Below are positions 22,006 through 35,132 of a stretch of 64,000 nucleotides of DNA, piece after piece. A program made the translations under genes and the position numbers. The first letter of the stretch is position 1. Every line of letters starts with the position of its first letter. Under the pieces are notes generated by a model that saw only the letters and a program-made list of their open reading frames with translations, was not told the DNA's origin and searched no databases. The DNA comes from Alternaria dauci (lineage: Eukaryota > Ascomycota > Dothideomycetes > Pleosporales > Pleosporaceae). Location of the stretch: NCBI RefSeq assembly GCF_042100115.1, contig NC_091278.1:2232001-2296000 (forward strand), written 5' to 3'.

Positions 22006-23592
22006 ATGGGAGGCGCTGTACAGGATATCAGAATACCTTCCAAGGTCGCTACGTAAGCGATGGCTCGTGTGAACGCTCTAGGCTGATGCTAAGTGTATCT
22101 AGCGTCAAAGATGTCGACCTCAGCCAAATCTACTCAGAAAGTGTCTTGGCGAAGATCGTGCAAGTTGCACAACGAGGTTTGAAACAAGAGGTACGATAAT
22201 ATCCTCCCATTTCATTCCGTGCAACTGTACTTAGTACCCTATCTTACACACTCAGACGCCCTTACAATCGTATCCACACACCGTGCCTCAGGTAGGCCCG
22301 GACGCAGGACGATACGAAGAGCGAGAAGCGGACTTCTGGACATGTGGATTTTTCCCGGGATGCATATATGCGCTTCTCGAACGCTCGATACGATACCCAC
22401 AAGCCATCGATGTTCCAGAGCACATCCGACCACAGATGCAGGACCAGCTGTTGAAGCTGGGACGTCACTATGGAGTTGCTATCAATGAGATGTCGAGTCG
22501 GACAGACACCCACGATATGGGCTTTATCGTCCAGCCCGCACTGCAGAAAGACTGGGAACTGACTGGCAACAAGGAGAGTTTACAGTCAGTCGTCAACGCG
22601 GCGTATGCGCTCGCATCGCGATACGATGATCGCGTGAAGGCGATCAGGAGTTGGGACGTTGCGATCAACGACCGGTACTCAATCACGGATATGTCGACAA
22701 ACTTCCTCGTCATTATCGATAGCATGTGCAGTAAGGCGTCAACCCGATCCATCCTATATCCTAACCTGCCCACTCACACATGACAGATCTCGACCTCCTG
22801 TACTTCGTCGGCCACATCAAGAACGACCAATCCCTAATCGATATCGCTACCCAACACGCCGACTCGATCATCCACGAGATCCTCCGCCCAGACTTCTCCT
22901 CCTACCACCTTGTAAACTTCGACCCACGCACCGGTCGGCCGCAAGCTAAGATGACGAATCAAGGCTGGAAGGACGATTCGACATGGAGTCGAGGCCAGGC
23001 CTGGGCAATTATGGGATTCGCGCAGACGTACTCATGGACGAAAGATGTGAAATACCTCGAGACGGCGATCCAATGCGCACAATATTTTCTGGGCAGATTA
23101 AAAGAAGGTGAAGGGAAGTGGCACCACCCCATGGTGCCATGCTGGGATTTTGACGCGCCGCAAGACCGTCCCGCGGAGCCATTACGCGACGCATCCGCAG
23201 GCGTCATAACAGCCAATGGCTTCCTCATTATCCACCAAGCACTCCAATCTCTATCTTCCGCCGCTGCATCCCGACTCTCCGCCAACAGTGACACCAACTT
23301 CCTCGACATCGCGCTCCAGATCGTTTCCCAGACCTTGGACATGTCGTACGACTCCGACCTAGCGTCCTTTGAAGTTCCTGTCAAGGCCATGATGAATGGA
23401 AATGGCGTGAATGGTCACGCAGCAGCATCTGAGCTGAAGATTAGAGAAACAGGTTTTGAGTGTATACTGAGGAATAGCACAACGAACTGGAATGAGCATG
23501 CGCACAAGAAATATGCGGATCATGGGCTGGTGTATGCGGATTACTATCTTTTGGAGTTTGGAAATAAACTGCTGAGGGCGGGATTACTTTGA
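22006..23592 (+). CDS. GH88-type unsaturated glucuronyl hydrolase
   Basis: Four exons, 22006-22052, 22103-22190, 22256-22730 and 22787-23592, encode 471 aa; all three introns are GT-AG. The protein is an (alpha/alpha)6 barrel with family landmarks DFWTCGFFPGCIYALLER, DTHDMGFIVQPAL, SITDMSTNFLVII and the signature GWKDDSTWSRGQAWAIMGF. The Asp residues in the last motif region are the expected catalytic or substrate-binding acids. GH88 enzymes remove 4,5-unsaturated uronic acids from oligosaccharides made by polysaccharide lyases. No signal peptide is obvious, so it is probably intracellular, acting on imported lyase products. Its divergent GH5 neighbour suggests a small polysaccharide-use pair. 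Confidence 0.9.
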
Positions 23593-24481
23593 GGAATTAG
23601 GACATTGACCTAGCTGGGTTATGGATAACTTGCATAGGGGTAATGAGACGAACGCTTCATCTGGTTGTAGTGCTCCTGCATATTTGCGCCAGTTCGGCGC
23701 CCAAACGCGGCTTCCTTCCCTCGCCATGAAACATTATTACCATCATAGTCTTAGCTTGCTTTCTTTGCCTCGAGGCTGCTGAACATCATGAATCAATCCT
23801 TTCCCGCAAGCTGTCAAAATTCGCTATACTGTACTTTTTTCCGTGGCTGTTGATAGCCGTTTACTCTTGTTGCCCCTGTCCAGGTGCACAGCTATTAGCC
23901 CCGCACTGTAGCCCCTCTTCGGCCTCGGGCTCACTGACCAACTTTCTGACAGTTGCCAAGCCACTAACCCGGTCCTCAACACCACAGCTTTCGTCTCCTT
24001 CTCCTTTCCATCCTCCATCCGTTTCTCATATGTCTCGAAACTTCGACCCTTCGCTCTTTTGACATAATGCGAGGCTCACAGCAAGGCGCGCATCGAAATT
24101 GCTCTCGCCGTGGCTCCGCGGCGTGAAACCGAGCAATGATTTGGTGGATAAAGTATCACCACCCCCGCGGATCTATCAGTCGATGCTGATGGGAGAGATT
24201 TCGGATCTGCCTCAGTGCGCCTACAGCGAGGCGAGGTCGTTACCCCGCTTACCCTGCATGCAACTGTGCAAGATGGTGAGTGCCAATAGCCGCTGGTTGG
24301 TGGGGACGCGCAGTCTCAATAAAGCCATCGGTTCACCGGTCAACACGCACATACCGTTCACTTCTGATGAGTTCTTTCTGTTTCTGCATGATCAGATCGT
24401 CCCACTATATTTTCCATCTTTGGCATCCCAGTATGATGCAGGAAAGTTTACAACCACAAAAAAAGGACAAACATTTGCATC
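23593..24481. other. Intergenic between GH88-type and STAND-N-domain genes
   Basis: About 890 bp without a recognisable gene. Small open frames at 24099-24494 end in the start region of the next gene and are probably 5' UTR. Confidence 0.45.
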
Positions 24482-25980
24482 ATGGATCCTGTGAGTCTCG
24501 CCGCTGGGCTCATTGGAGTGCCGCTGGCTGTTATTGGTACGGTTAACCTACTTCGGAAAACCGTCCAGTCCCTGGAGAACGCGCAACCCGAATTTCTCAA
24601 TCTTATCAAAGAAACTGAACTTCTTGCCGGAGTATACGACGCTTTTATTGACGTCCTTGATGAAGATCCGCTGAGTACCAAGGGCGCTTCAAATATCAGG
24701 CGTGATTTGATATCCTATTACTATACGTTGGTGGAAGGGTTCGAAGATTTACACCACCGAGTACGGGCAGTCGACAGAAGTTCCAAGAACTACTATTCCA
24801 GGATTGAACGATTCACCGCTCGTATCATATGGATTAGAAGTACGAGTACCATCAAGTACTTACAGGCTTCGCTCAGTGTGGCGAGACAGAGTATCGTCGC
24901 TTTTACAAACATCCGCCTTATCGAAAAACTGAATGAAGAGCTGGCTTATCTCAGATCTGCCTTGCCTCCAGCGGAAAGACGTCGTATCGAGTTGAAGTAT
25001 GGCATGACACCAGACGAGCGTATTGAGGTTGTGCGAAAGAAAGTGTAGGTTGCGTCACAACACTGACCAAGATCTCGCTAATCCACTCCAGTCGTAGCCG
25101 CCATGTCCACCAACGCAAGATTGAAAAGGGCATGGAAGAAGCAACAGGAGAAGTGGCAGTTCACCAAAAGAACATAAAGGATCAAACCTCCATCCCGCAA
25201 ACGCGACCACTATTACAGTTGAAGAGATCAGTAAATCAATACGTTGCCCAGGTCGCTGTTCAGGAGAAGATCGACCAAAGAGCTCGCCGGCGATATCGCA
25301 GGGGATCTGTGTTTACTTCTGAATCCAGTACTACTGCATCCACACAGTCTACTCTGCCTTCGCATCATCAAACACCAGCACCTGATTCGCCGCCGACTTC
25401 CCCTGAGCAATCTATAGCAGAATCTGTCATCGATATGCAGCGCGAGGAAGAGGAGGCAGTCAGTATACTGAACTTTTGCCAGAAGTGCTCAGGCACATAC
25501 ACCAGCACTGAAACCCACAACACTTCCATCCAGCAATCTGCTCCAGATATATCGTCTTGTGCAATCCAGTATATCCCAAGTACCGCACTTGAACCATTCT
25601 CCACACAGACAAGCGACGCAAAAAGACCAAGTACTCCACCTCTTCCACAATCACGGCCAACATCGCAAAGGCAATCGGGTAGCTCCAAAACAATACCTGC
25701 ATCAAGACTACGACCTGATTCTGATCAAAACCACCCACCAAAACCGAGTGTTGAGCACACAGACGAAGATAGAGGGACTCCCCAGATCGACTCTACAACA
25801 TCGGAAGTGGATGAAGATTATACTCAAGATGGACCGTCTGAAGAGAATATCCCAGCAGAGGCGCAAGTTACGGCGTTGAAATCGAGCATATGGAAAGCTA
25901 CTGGTGCATTTAAGGAAGGTGTGCCGAAGGGATTGCTTGAACGGCGGCAGAGGAGTCGCTCACCTCAGGACTTTTGGTAG
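24482..25980 (+). CDS. Protein with fungal STAND-type N-terminal helical domain
   Basis: Two exons, 24482-25044 and 25092-25980, give 483 aa; the 47-nt intron uses GTAGGT and CCAG. The start, MDPVSLAAGLIGVPLAVIG, followed by helices (LINLIKETELLAG-type region), resembles the N-terminal domain found on many fungal STAND/NLR proteins and on stand-alone proteins. Residues from about 220 on are polar, Ser/Thr/Pro/Gln-rich and probably disordered, with Arg-rich spots (ARRRYRRGS). There is no NTPase, ankyrin or WD40 part after it, so this is not a full NLR. Function unknown. Confidence 0.72.
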
Positions 25981-27070
25981 GGTAGAGAGGATTCAGACTC
26001 TGTAGCATTGGACCTTGTGTAGACTCACTCTTCGGACAGATGTTAACGCCGCTGATATAACATAAGCTGAAACTTCGTATCTGTAGCCAATTAGCATCCT
26101 TTTAGTTACGAATTCTCCTATATAAAGAACCTTATTTATTAATATTATTGAGAATTAAGAATATGATAATTAACTTAGCTAGATATACGTTATTATACTG
26201 TGATGACTTGGATGGCGAAGCCCTGCGTGACGACGCAGCGCCAGTAGTCGATCATGGCGGCGGCATCGACGTGGACATGGATGTTGGTGTGGATATGGAT
26301 AGAGGGCGGGGCTGATTTGCAGCGAGTTGGTTGTGCAGGGCGAGCCGCTCGTACGTGAGCGGAGCGTGTCGCACTGAGGGAGGACCGCGAGACAAGGCCG
26401 AGTGCAAGAGCGCGCGTTTGGGCATGCATGTTTGAAAGAATAGGCGAAAAGCAATGAGCAGCTGCCATGTTGATTTGATGTTGATGTTGATGTTGATGTT
26501 GAGTTTAGTCAGGCCTCGTACCGTGTCTGTGCGCTAGGTACAGTAGGTACTTGTGCTATTCCTTATTCAAAACGAGTTCCTAGCATTTGAACGATACCTC
26601 AAGCAACTCATCCATCTGCTCCAAGAAGTAGTCGGGGTTAGATACTGCATCCAAAAATGGCTGCCTGCCCCTGTCGGCGCGTTTTTCCCCCGGTCCTGAA
26701 GTGCGCACCAACATGTCGAGGCGTGTCGCAGCGTGAATTTCTAGCGCGACATGCCTCAGGGCTTCATCGAAGTCGCCTGCACGGCGCCGTAGGGAAATCT
26801 AGCGTCCCTAGTGGTGCCGAGAGGGGTCATTCCGAGCTGAATCTTGAGAAACTCGACTCCTTGATGATTAAGTTGTGCATAGCTTTTGTATGATCGGTCC
26901 TCGTTACAGAGCCGAGTTATAGTATAGACCGCGGTTGTAGAAAGTCACGTGGCACCCCTTAAGGACCATACAGCAATTGTCATTAATAAAGCTATCCTCA
27001 ACAGACACTACTTACCACTATGCATTAGTAATCTGCAACCCATCCCTCTGCCCAGATAATATCCAACACA
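25981..27070. other. Intergenic, left flank of the polyketide cluster
   Basis: About 1.1 kb. A short TpA-rich patch lies at 26090-26200. A 91-aa minus-strand frame (26468-26193) begins with ATG but matches nothing I recognise. A minus-strand piece ending near 26590 reads FLDAVSNPDYFLEQMDELLE and stops, which looks like the tail of a lost gene. A GATGTT hexanucleotide repeat occupies about 26476-26501. Confidence 0.45.
26476..26501. repeat. GATGTT tandem repeat
   Basis: Four or so hexanucleotide copies in the cluster's left flank, not within a recognised gene. Confidence 0.7.
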
Positions 27071-30000
27071 TCAAGCCGGCACAACCAACTTACTCTTCTG
27101 CGCAATCTGCGCCGCAAACTCCTTCATCGGCACCGCCGCCAAAATGTCCAACAACGCCATATTAGCCTTCGTCTCGCGAGTAACCCAGTTCCGTACCTCC
27201 AGCGCAACAAGCGAGTCCACGCCATACGAATATAGCGGACGCTGCGGGTCAATCTCCGACGCAGGCATTCGCAATATCCCTGCAATCTTCTCGACCAGAG
27301 CTTCCAGGATGATAGTTGATGCCGCAGCCATGTCGTCCCTGCTGCCCGCATCCGAGAGCCTTGATGCGAGCGAAGCAGTAGCTCCGACGTTTGCGCCGTC
27401 TCCCTCCGTAGCGGCGGAGAGTGTACTTGGTACCGTCAGCGCGCCGAACCGAGGATCGGTGAACCAAGGCGGGTTGGAGAGGTGGTTGGCGGCCAGGATA
27501 TCCGCCGTTCCAAGACCAAGGCAGATCTGCACCGTTTCCTCTTCTTTGATGTGCTTGTCGTGCCGCTGTTTCCCGCTGGCAACGCTTTTGATCAGGGCAT
27601 GGAACGCCTGTTCGCGGATTCCTAGGACCTCTTCCCAGAGCTTGAATGTATGGTCTCCCATCTCAGCTAAGATGCCAACCGAGAGCATGATGCCTAGATT
27701 GATAGAAACGGCTTTGAGGCCCTGGCTCTGACGGTAGCGGGCCAGTGCGTCCTGATAGGTATTGCCAGCACCGTATTGCGCCTGGCCAGGACTGCCACAG
27801 AGACCTGAGAATGACGAACAGAAGATCATGAAGTCAAGGGGTCGATCATGTCCAAAGTACTCGTGCAGGTTCCATGTGCCTTGAACCTTCGGCCGAAGAG
27901 GAGTGGTCCATTCTTCATAAGACATGTTCTCAATGAGAGCATCGCGAAGTACCATGGCCATTTGTATCACCCCTTTGATGGGTGGCATCTTCTGCGAGCA
28001 TTGTTCCATTGCTGCAAGGAAAGAATCTCGGTCACCGACATCCCCAGGGAATACCTTTGCTTCAGCGCCGCACGCTGCCAACTCTTCGATTATTGCTTTC
28101 GCTTCAGGCTTCGAATCTCCGGACCGAGAGATGAAGGCGATATGGCGAGCGCCGGATGCGACAAACTCCTTCGCCAAGCTGCGACCAAGTCCACCGAGAC
28201 CACCCACAAATAGGTACGTCCCTTCGGAGTTGAACCTGATCGATTCACTGGCCTTGCAAAATACCGGAGCACTGTTTCTGTCTTCTGGTTCGAATGACAG
28301 AACGATCTTACCGCGATGCTTTCCTTGTTGCATAGTCCGGAAAGCTTGCTCAACCTGGCCTGCTGGATAGATGGTCAAGGGATACGGAACATGGACTGTT
28401 CCATCGTGCAAAAGCTTGAAGACTTCCGTGAGAGTTTCCCCTACAGCCACAGGGTCTTGATCAATCAGGGTCGGCATGTCAAGTGAAGTGAAGGTGGCGC
28501 TCTTTTGGAATGGCCGCATGTCGAGTCGCATGTTGTCAGTGATGTCTCGTAGACCAACCTCAACAAAAGTGCCGAAAGTAGCCAAACAAGCCAATGAGAC
28601 ACGGAGGAGCTCTCCAGATAGCGAGTTAAGGACACAATCAACTCCACGGCCTCCCGTGACGCGTTTTACGCCCTTCGCAAAGCTGGCGTCTCTTGAGTTG
28701 AATATGTGGTCCTCTGGAATACCGTACTGATCGATCACAAGGCGACGCTTGTCTTCGGTGCCTACGGTGACGTAGATAACCAGACCGAGATGTCTGGCAA
28801 TTTGCACTGCCGCCTGTCCCAGACCTCCTGCAGCAGCGTGTATGAGGATAGACTGACCTTGACGGAGCTTTGCAAGTTTGACTAATGCATAATACGCGGC
28901 AGTAAAGATCATGGGCGCCGCGGCTCCTTCTGAGAGTGTCATGGCTTCGGGTATCCGAGTGGTAACACGATAGTCACAGAGCGTTTGCGTTGCATGCGTA
29001 CCACCGACCGACAGAGTGCTGACACGATCACCGGGCTTGAAAATTTTTGCCGCCTCCCGACCAGCCCTAAGCACGTAGCCACTAGCTTCCTGGCCAAGAG
29101 CCATGATGGGAATGAGCCCTAAAGATGCGACAACATCTCTGAAGTTCAGGCCTGTATTTCTGACATCCAATTCCAACTCATGGTCTGCTAGAGGTGGTAA
29201 GGACTGTGCTTCGCGAACGAAATGCAGGCTGTCGAGAAGGCCCGGCTTGCCAATCGTAAGACAAAAGGTGGAAGTGTCATCGTTGAGACTGGTGGTCCTT
29301 GTGGCATCTTCGAGGTGGTAACGTATACCGTCGTCTTCTTCATAACTTTTGTACATTCGAGGCACCTGCAGGATGCCACCTTGCTCGCGGAACTCATTGT
29401 CCTTCGTCCCTGCAAGCGAAGAAAGTATGCGCATCACAGGCCCAGGTCCGTGCTGGACTCCATCGGAACTGAGGTGCAAGACTTGGAACCTGGCCCCAGC
29501 GACCTCTACGTTGACACATCGGGAAAGTCCGTCGACCATGCCCATCAATGGGTCGTCTCCTTTTGTGAGCCAGAGTAAGCGCTCGCAACCCACCCAAAGC
29601 TTGCGAAGGCTTTGAAATTCGCTCTCACAGAGATGCGCGAGCACCGGGTGCTCCAGTTCTAAGAGTGAGATGCACAATTTGTCGGATTTGGGATCCGCTC
29701 CAATGACGCCTGTCTTGGTGACAACTGTGTAGCCTTGTTCAATGAGCTGGTCTTGTAGTTGCTTCGAAAATAGCTGAACATCGGGCGACGACGTTGTTGG
29801 TTCGAGGATGGTGATCGATTGATGATGCTCACGGACACTGTTGCCGTTGGTGGGTTGTTGACCAGCACCGAACTTCCCCAGGAAAAGAGCACCTGAGGTG
29901 ACGGGAACAGAGGCCAGGAGATCCAAACCCCTAGCTTTGAAAGTATCGCCTGCAGCCACGGGACCTACCATGGCAACAAAAGCGCCATCGGAAGGCTTCA

Positions 30001-33000
30001 CCCTGCTGAACAGGACATCCAAAGTATCACCTACTCTCTCTTGGAGCTGGGCGCTTGCTTGCTGGGAGACAACAAACAGGTCCGCAGATGAAATGGGAGC
30101 TTCATGTGTTTGCAAGAAGATTGGCTGCCCAGATGTATTGTTGCTCGTATCCGCGTCTGACTCTCTGCCATCGACGACGGCATATCGAATACGGCTGGGA
30201 AAGATGAGGCCTCTCGGAAGTTTGCCCATGGCTGCTTCGGGAATCATCGGCAAAGCCTGGACTAGCTCGACAACGTTGGCCTCTGGGTACCCGTGAATCA
30301 CCATCCGGATTAACTATTTGTTCAAGTCAGCCACCTGTTCTTCTCCTCTCAATTTGAGATTAGCTTACCTGATCAAGCTTCTCATCGGGTGTGGTGCTGT
30401 CCACGTTGGACACTGACCTGCTGATTTCCGTGGGCGTCATGAGGTCTAGAGCGTAATCCCAGCGCACCTTTGATGTAATATCTGCGGGATCAACGCTGAC
30501 TCCACTGTCTTCTGGTGCAATCTCTCCATCCCCAATTTCTACCTGCGACATGCGGAAGTCAACAACCGACATGAGAGTCCTGGTCAGATCGCTGTCGAAC
30601 ATGTTAATGCTGGCCGATATCTCTGTGAAACCATATCGATGAGAACGGCAAGAGCTCGGCATGACGTATCCCACATCAGACGGCATATTGGCGGAGATTT
30701 CCAGTTCACCAATGGATGTCGGCAGAAGTAGGTTGTTGAATCCGAACTCTGCGGTTTCGCTGTTTGCGCATCGGCTACCTAGTATACCCTGCCAGGCTGC
30801 GTCGAGAGTTGCAGGGCTAATCAGAAAAGGTCGGTCCAACTTGCCCTTTGTGAAAGTATCCCCAATGTCTACTAGACTGACATCGTAACAAGATTGATTA
30901 GCGCCAGGGTGGACGTTGTCTACGCCTTGAAAGACCTTGCCGTATGCCATAGATGACTTGCGCCACGATTCATAGAAGTAGTCTTTGGTGCAAGTCCTAG
31001 GACAGTCTTCCAAAATGCGACCATAGTCTGAGATACGGGCAGCTTCAACAAGTGCCTCTTCTTGTTCCATATAGGAGCTCTGAGTCTCACTGTAAACGAC
31101 TTTCAGCAAACCGCGACAATTGGTTCGTAGCTGACTTGTTTCGCCGATGCACGAGGAAATCGTGAACTCCCACCAGGCGGCTGGGGTAGGACCTGATGTA
31201 GCTGGCAGGTGCGGCCGCAAACAAGTGATAAGCTCGGTTGGCACACCATCGGTCAATACTATGGCCGTCAAGAAGTTAATGTCACGTAGCTTGAAACTAA
31301 GAGGTGTTTTCCCCGCATCTAGGACTTGTTGAGCTGCCTCTAGCGCAATACTGACCATGCCAGCGGCGGGAAATAGTATTGTCGAGCCAGCCACATGATC
31401 ACGAAGCCAGGGCTCGTTGTCGAGATGAAGAAAGCTCCGCCAGACACGCTCTCTTTCGTCCATGGACGGCATCATTGCTCCGAGAACACTCTTGGTTGGA
31501 AATTGCTGGTTGTACTGCTCGCGTTGTGCGCGACCAATTGCGTTGAACCTTTCCGAGTGATTCCAGGGGTACGAGGGAAGTTCAGTCAGTAGCTTGCAAT
31601 GGGAGTCGCCATTGGCCTTTGAGACGTCTATCGAGGACCCCCAGCGGAAGAGTTCGGCCGCCAGAGTCATACTGGTGTCTAGTGCACTTTGACCGCGCAC
31701 AAGCATCGAGGTGTAACGAACATCTGTGACCCCATGATGAGACAAGATTTGCTCCGAAGGGCCACCCAGAGCGCTATGGGGACCGATCTCGATAAGTGCA
31801 TCGATTGCCTTCTCCACATTGGTTTCAGCGGGCACTACCATCTCCTTGAGGGCGTCAGCGAACAACACAGGGTTGATCAGATTTTGAACCCAGTAGTATG
31901 GTCCTAGCTGATCGGCTGTAGCTTCGTACCCAAGGACACTGGAGATGAATGCTACCGACGGCTGTTCAACCTCGCGTTGTTCCACGTTGGATATTGAAGC
32001 GTAGTATTCTTGGGAACAGAGATGCATGTGGGGCGAATGATAAGCCACATCAACCTTGAGTCGCCGAGCAAACACCTGGCGCTCGTCAAGAATATTTTTG
32101 AGAGCATCAAGTGTAGCGACATTGCCAGAAACCGTAACATTGGAAGGTGAATTGACACAAGCCACCGTTGCTTTAAGTTGGCATTCGTCCATCAGTTGTT
32201 CCATCTCGTCACGGGAACAGCCGACTGCCATCATACCGCCGTTCAACTTCTTCTCGCTCAGGCCTGCAGAGGTGGTGCCTCTAAAGTATGCAATCGCTAT
32301 GGCATCTCGATGCGTCAGAGCTCCCATGGTGTAAGCCGCTGCAATTTCACCACTGGAATGTCCGACCACCCGAGAGGGCCTAATACCCCACGATTGGAGC
32401 TCGTCAACGAGCGCAATCTGAAGCACTGTACAGAGGGGCTGGCTGAGTTCGGGTCTGCCTATACGTGTTTCTTTCGGACCTTTGGACAGTTCGGTGACAG
32501 GGTCCCAGCTACAGCCCAGCTCTTTCAGGAAACGAGTAGACCTGGTAACGGAGTCGCTGAAAACACGTCTCTCTAACAATTCGATTCCCATACGAGCCCA
32601 TTGCGCACCTTGGCCCGTGAAAACGAACCCTATCCGGACCGGCGTGCTGGGTACACGGGCTGCATCATGCTCCACGGTGGGCGATACCAGCTGCTCGCGC
32701 AGGCTGGCCACATTGTCCGCATAACACGATGATCTCCATGCAAGACCACCTCTGGCCTTTGCAAGTGTATGAGCTAGATTGGCTAGATAGGACGCGCTTG
32801 ACACACCAGAGGTGGCATTATCCAAGTGATCGACAAGCGACTGACCAACCCGTTTGATGCCGGCTTTATCGTGACTGCTCAATACGTAGAGCCTCTTGTG
32901 GTTGGTTTTCGGAGCAACGCCATTACTGAGCGGCGTCGTATCGTTGTATGCTTCCATGACGACATGACCATTTGTACCTCCCATACCAAAGCCATTAATA

Positions 33001-34259
33001 CTCATGCGTTTGGTCCGAGCAGCTGGCCAAGGGGTCAGTCTCGTAGGTACTGTTATATTCCACTCATTAAGGGGTATTGACGGGTTCGGCTTCGAGAAAT
33101 TGATGTTTGGAGGAATGAGGCCGCGCTCAAGGGCCAGGACGCCTTTCACGATGCTTGCAACGCCTGCAGCTGCTTCCAGGTGGCCAATGTTGGGTTTGAC
33201 ACTGCCCATGAAGAGCTTTTTGCGTAACGCAGTATTGTTCTGGCCGATAGTCTGGAAGATTGCTCGGGTTTCTATCGGATCTCCGACCTTCGTCCCGGTG
33301 CCGTGGGCTTCGACGTACTGGGTGGAGTTGTAATCTAGCCCGTTCGTTTCGTACACCTGCTTTATGAGCGCTGCCTGGGCTTCCAGTGAAGGCATTGTCA
33401 CGCCTTGCGTCCATCCATCCGAGTTGACTCCAGTGCCCCGGATGACGGCCCGGATGTTGTCGCCGTCCCGGATCGCGTCGTCCAACCGCTTGAGAATGAT
33501 GACACCGCAGCCCTCTCCACGCCCATAGCCATTCGCATCGGCATCAAAGGACATGGAATGACCTTTTGGGTTCAGAAAACCAAGATTGGTGAGGTGCATT
33601 GTGCCGTCCGTCAGTGTTATCAGGCCAACACCACCTGCGATAGCCATAGAGGATTCGCCAGATCTAAGGCTTTGACAAGCTATGTGTGTCGCCACAAGAC
33701 TGGAAGAACATGCCGACTGCACAGTGGCACTGGGGCCATGAATGTCGAGAAAGTGCGAAACTCGATTGGCGATCATTTCGTCACTGATTCCCAGGATCTG
33801 GTATTTTGGGAAATTGCCAAAGTCACGAGAGACGGCGTCTCGATAGTCGCTCATGGAGACACCCAAAAAGCAGGCTGTCTGCGATCCTCTCACTTTGTGC
33901 AACGGCATGGCAGCGTTCTCAAGTGCCTCATAGGTGACCTCCATGGCAATTCGTTGCCTCGGGTCCATCGCCATGGCTTCTGTGGCTGTGATATTGAAGA
34001 ACGCCGCATCGAATTCATAGAGGTCCTGTTTTAAAAAGTATCCACCTTTGACGGGTATAACGTTCTGGCGTGTCCCTTGCGTTTGTGGATGCTGGAAGGC
34101 TTCGGCATTGTATCGGCTTGTGGACTCTGCAAACCCACTCATCCCATTCTTCAGCAAATCCCAGAAGCCTGCTGGGGATGCAGCGTCGCCAGGAAATCGA
34201 CATGAAAGGCCCACAATGGCGATAGCACTGTGGGAGTTGTTTGTTTCGACCGAATTCAT
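27071..34259 (-). CDS. Highly reducing iterative type I polyketide synthase (HR-PKS)
   Basis: Two exons, 34259-30369 and 30313-27071, joined by a 55-nt GT-AG intron in phase 0, give 2377 aa. The domain order is KS (about 8-440; Cys184, His319, His360), AT (about 545-860; GHSSG Ser635), DH (about 925-1245; His955 in LRDHVAGS, Asp1153 in LDAAWQG), a spacer with no SAM-binding motif (about 1300-1640), ER (about 1650-1975; IHAAAGGLG), KR (about 1990-2190; LFVGGLGGLG, Tyr2144) and ACP (Ser2331 in YGVDSL). There is no TE. It should build a reduced acyl chain and hand it to the divergent NR-PKS. Its length and lack of a methyltransferase match partners in resorcylic acid lactone pathways. I chose Met at 34259 because KS homology starts ten residues later; ATG at 34334 is possible. 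Confidence 0.93.
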
Positions 34260-35132
34260 TTCTGGGTCTGAGACACAATTAATGTGGGTGTCACTTGAAA
34301 ATGTAAGAATCGGGAAAGGCAGAGAACCTGGCATACGATTCTGTTTCAACGGGGTTCATAGATAACTATTGTATCCCGATAGAAGATCCCTCGATAGCTG
34401 AATAGCCTTGCGCTTTGGAAAACCATGTCGGCGGCTGAAGGAAATGTTTGTCGGCCGGCACGTACGGGCTGTGGCGGTACGGCCCGTACGGGGCGCCTGC
34501 TTACAGTCCGCATCTGGAAGGCGAATCCTTCGCCCGGCGATCAAACATGAGTAAGCACCTTGCAGCTTGTTGGGAATTCGGCGAGTTACTCCATATAGGC
34601 ACGGGCAAAAAGGCAATGTTTTCAGCTCATCGGAGATGTTATTGATCGATGTGATTGATATCTTGGAAGCACTCGGACACGTGATCCGTCATGCATGCGG
34701 ACGAAGTTATCCAATGACTGGGGGCCATAACAACATGGTCGGACGATGTCGAATGCCGAAATGCGATCGATGTTGGTGGGAACATCCACAATACGCTCAG
34801 TTTAGTCGACTGAAGCACCGAAAGGTAACTGATCTCAGGCGCCGACACCACGTCGCCACACGGCTTGGCTCCATCTCATAAAGGAAGACTCGATAAGGTA
34901 GGACAGCTTCGGAAGTATCATATCCTGCCGCTTATCACACATCGAGTCGTAAGCATCGGGGTTACTTGAAGCTCTTTGTGAGAAGGTCAGTCACTTCTCC
35001 ACTTTGCCAATCATGAAGCTTACATAGAAGGTGCAGGCTCATACTACACGGTATCTGAACACCATCTACTTTTCCTTCACCAACCCCGTTCGTTGTGCAT
35101 CTCCTACCGGCACATAGAGAAGCTAGAACAAG
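34260..35132. promoter_or_regulatory. Bidirectional promoter of the two PKS genes
   Basis: This 873-bp stretch lies between the HR-PKS and NR-PKS starts and must hold both promoters. It contains a perfect inverted repeat (34461-34490, listed separately). The first 75 bp could be coding if the HR-PKS starts at 34334. Confidence 0.75.
34461..34490. promoter_or_regulatory. Inverted repeat in the PKS promoter, candidate regulator site
   Basis: CGTACGGGC at 34461-34469 and its exact complement GCCCGTACG at 34482-34490 are separated by 12 bp that include CGGTACGG. CGG triplets in inverted orientation are the usual target layout of Zn2Cys6 dimers, and the cluster encodes one such protein. Binding is inferred, not shown. 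Confidence 0.5.

Noticed and set aside
26193..26468. 91-aa minus-strand frame with an ATG
   Set aside because: No family match, His/Ile-rich tail from repeat-like sequence, no neighbouring exon. Kept only as a note in the intergenic entry.
34260..34334. N-terminal extension of the HR-PKS
   Set aside because: An in-frame ATG at 34334 exists, but the added residues lie before the conserved KS start and have no counterpart in the family; Met at 34259 is preferred.
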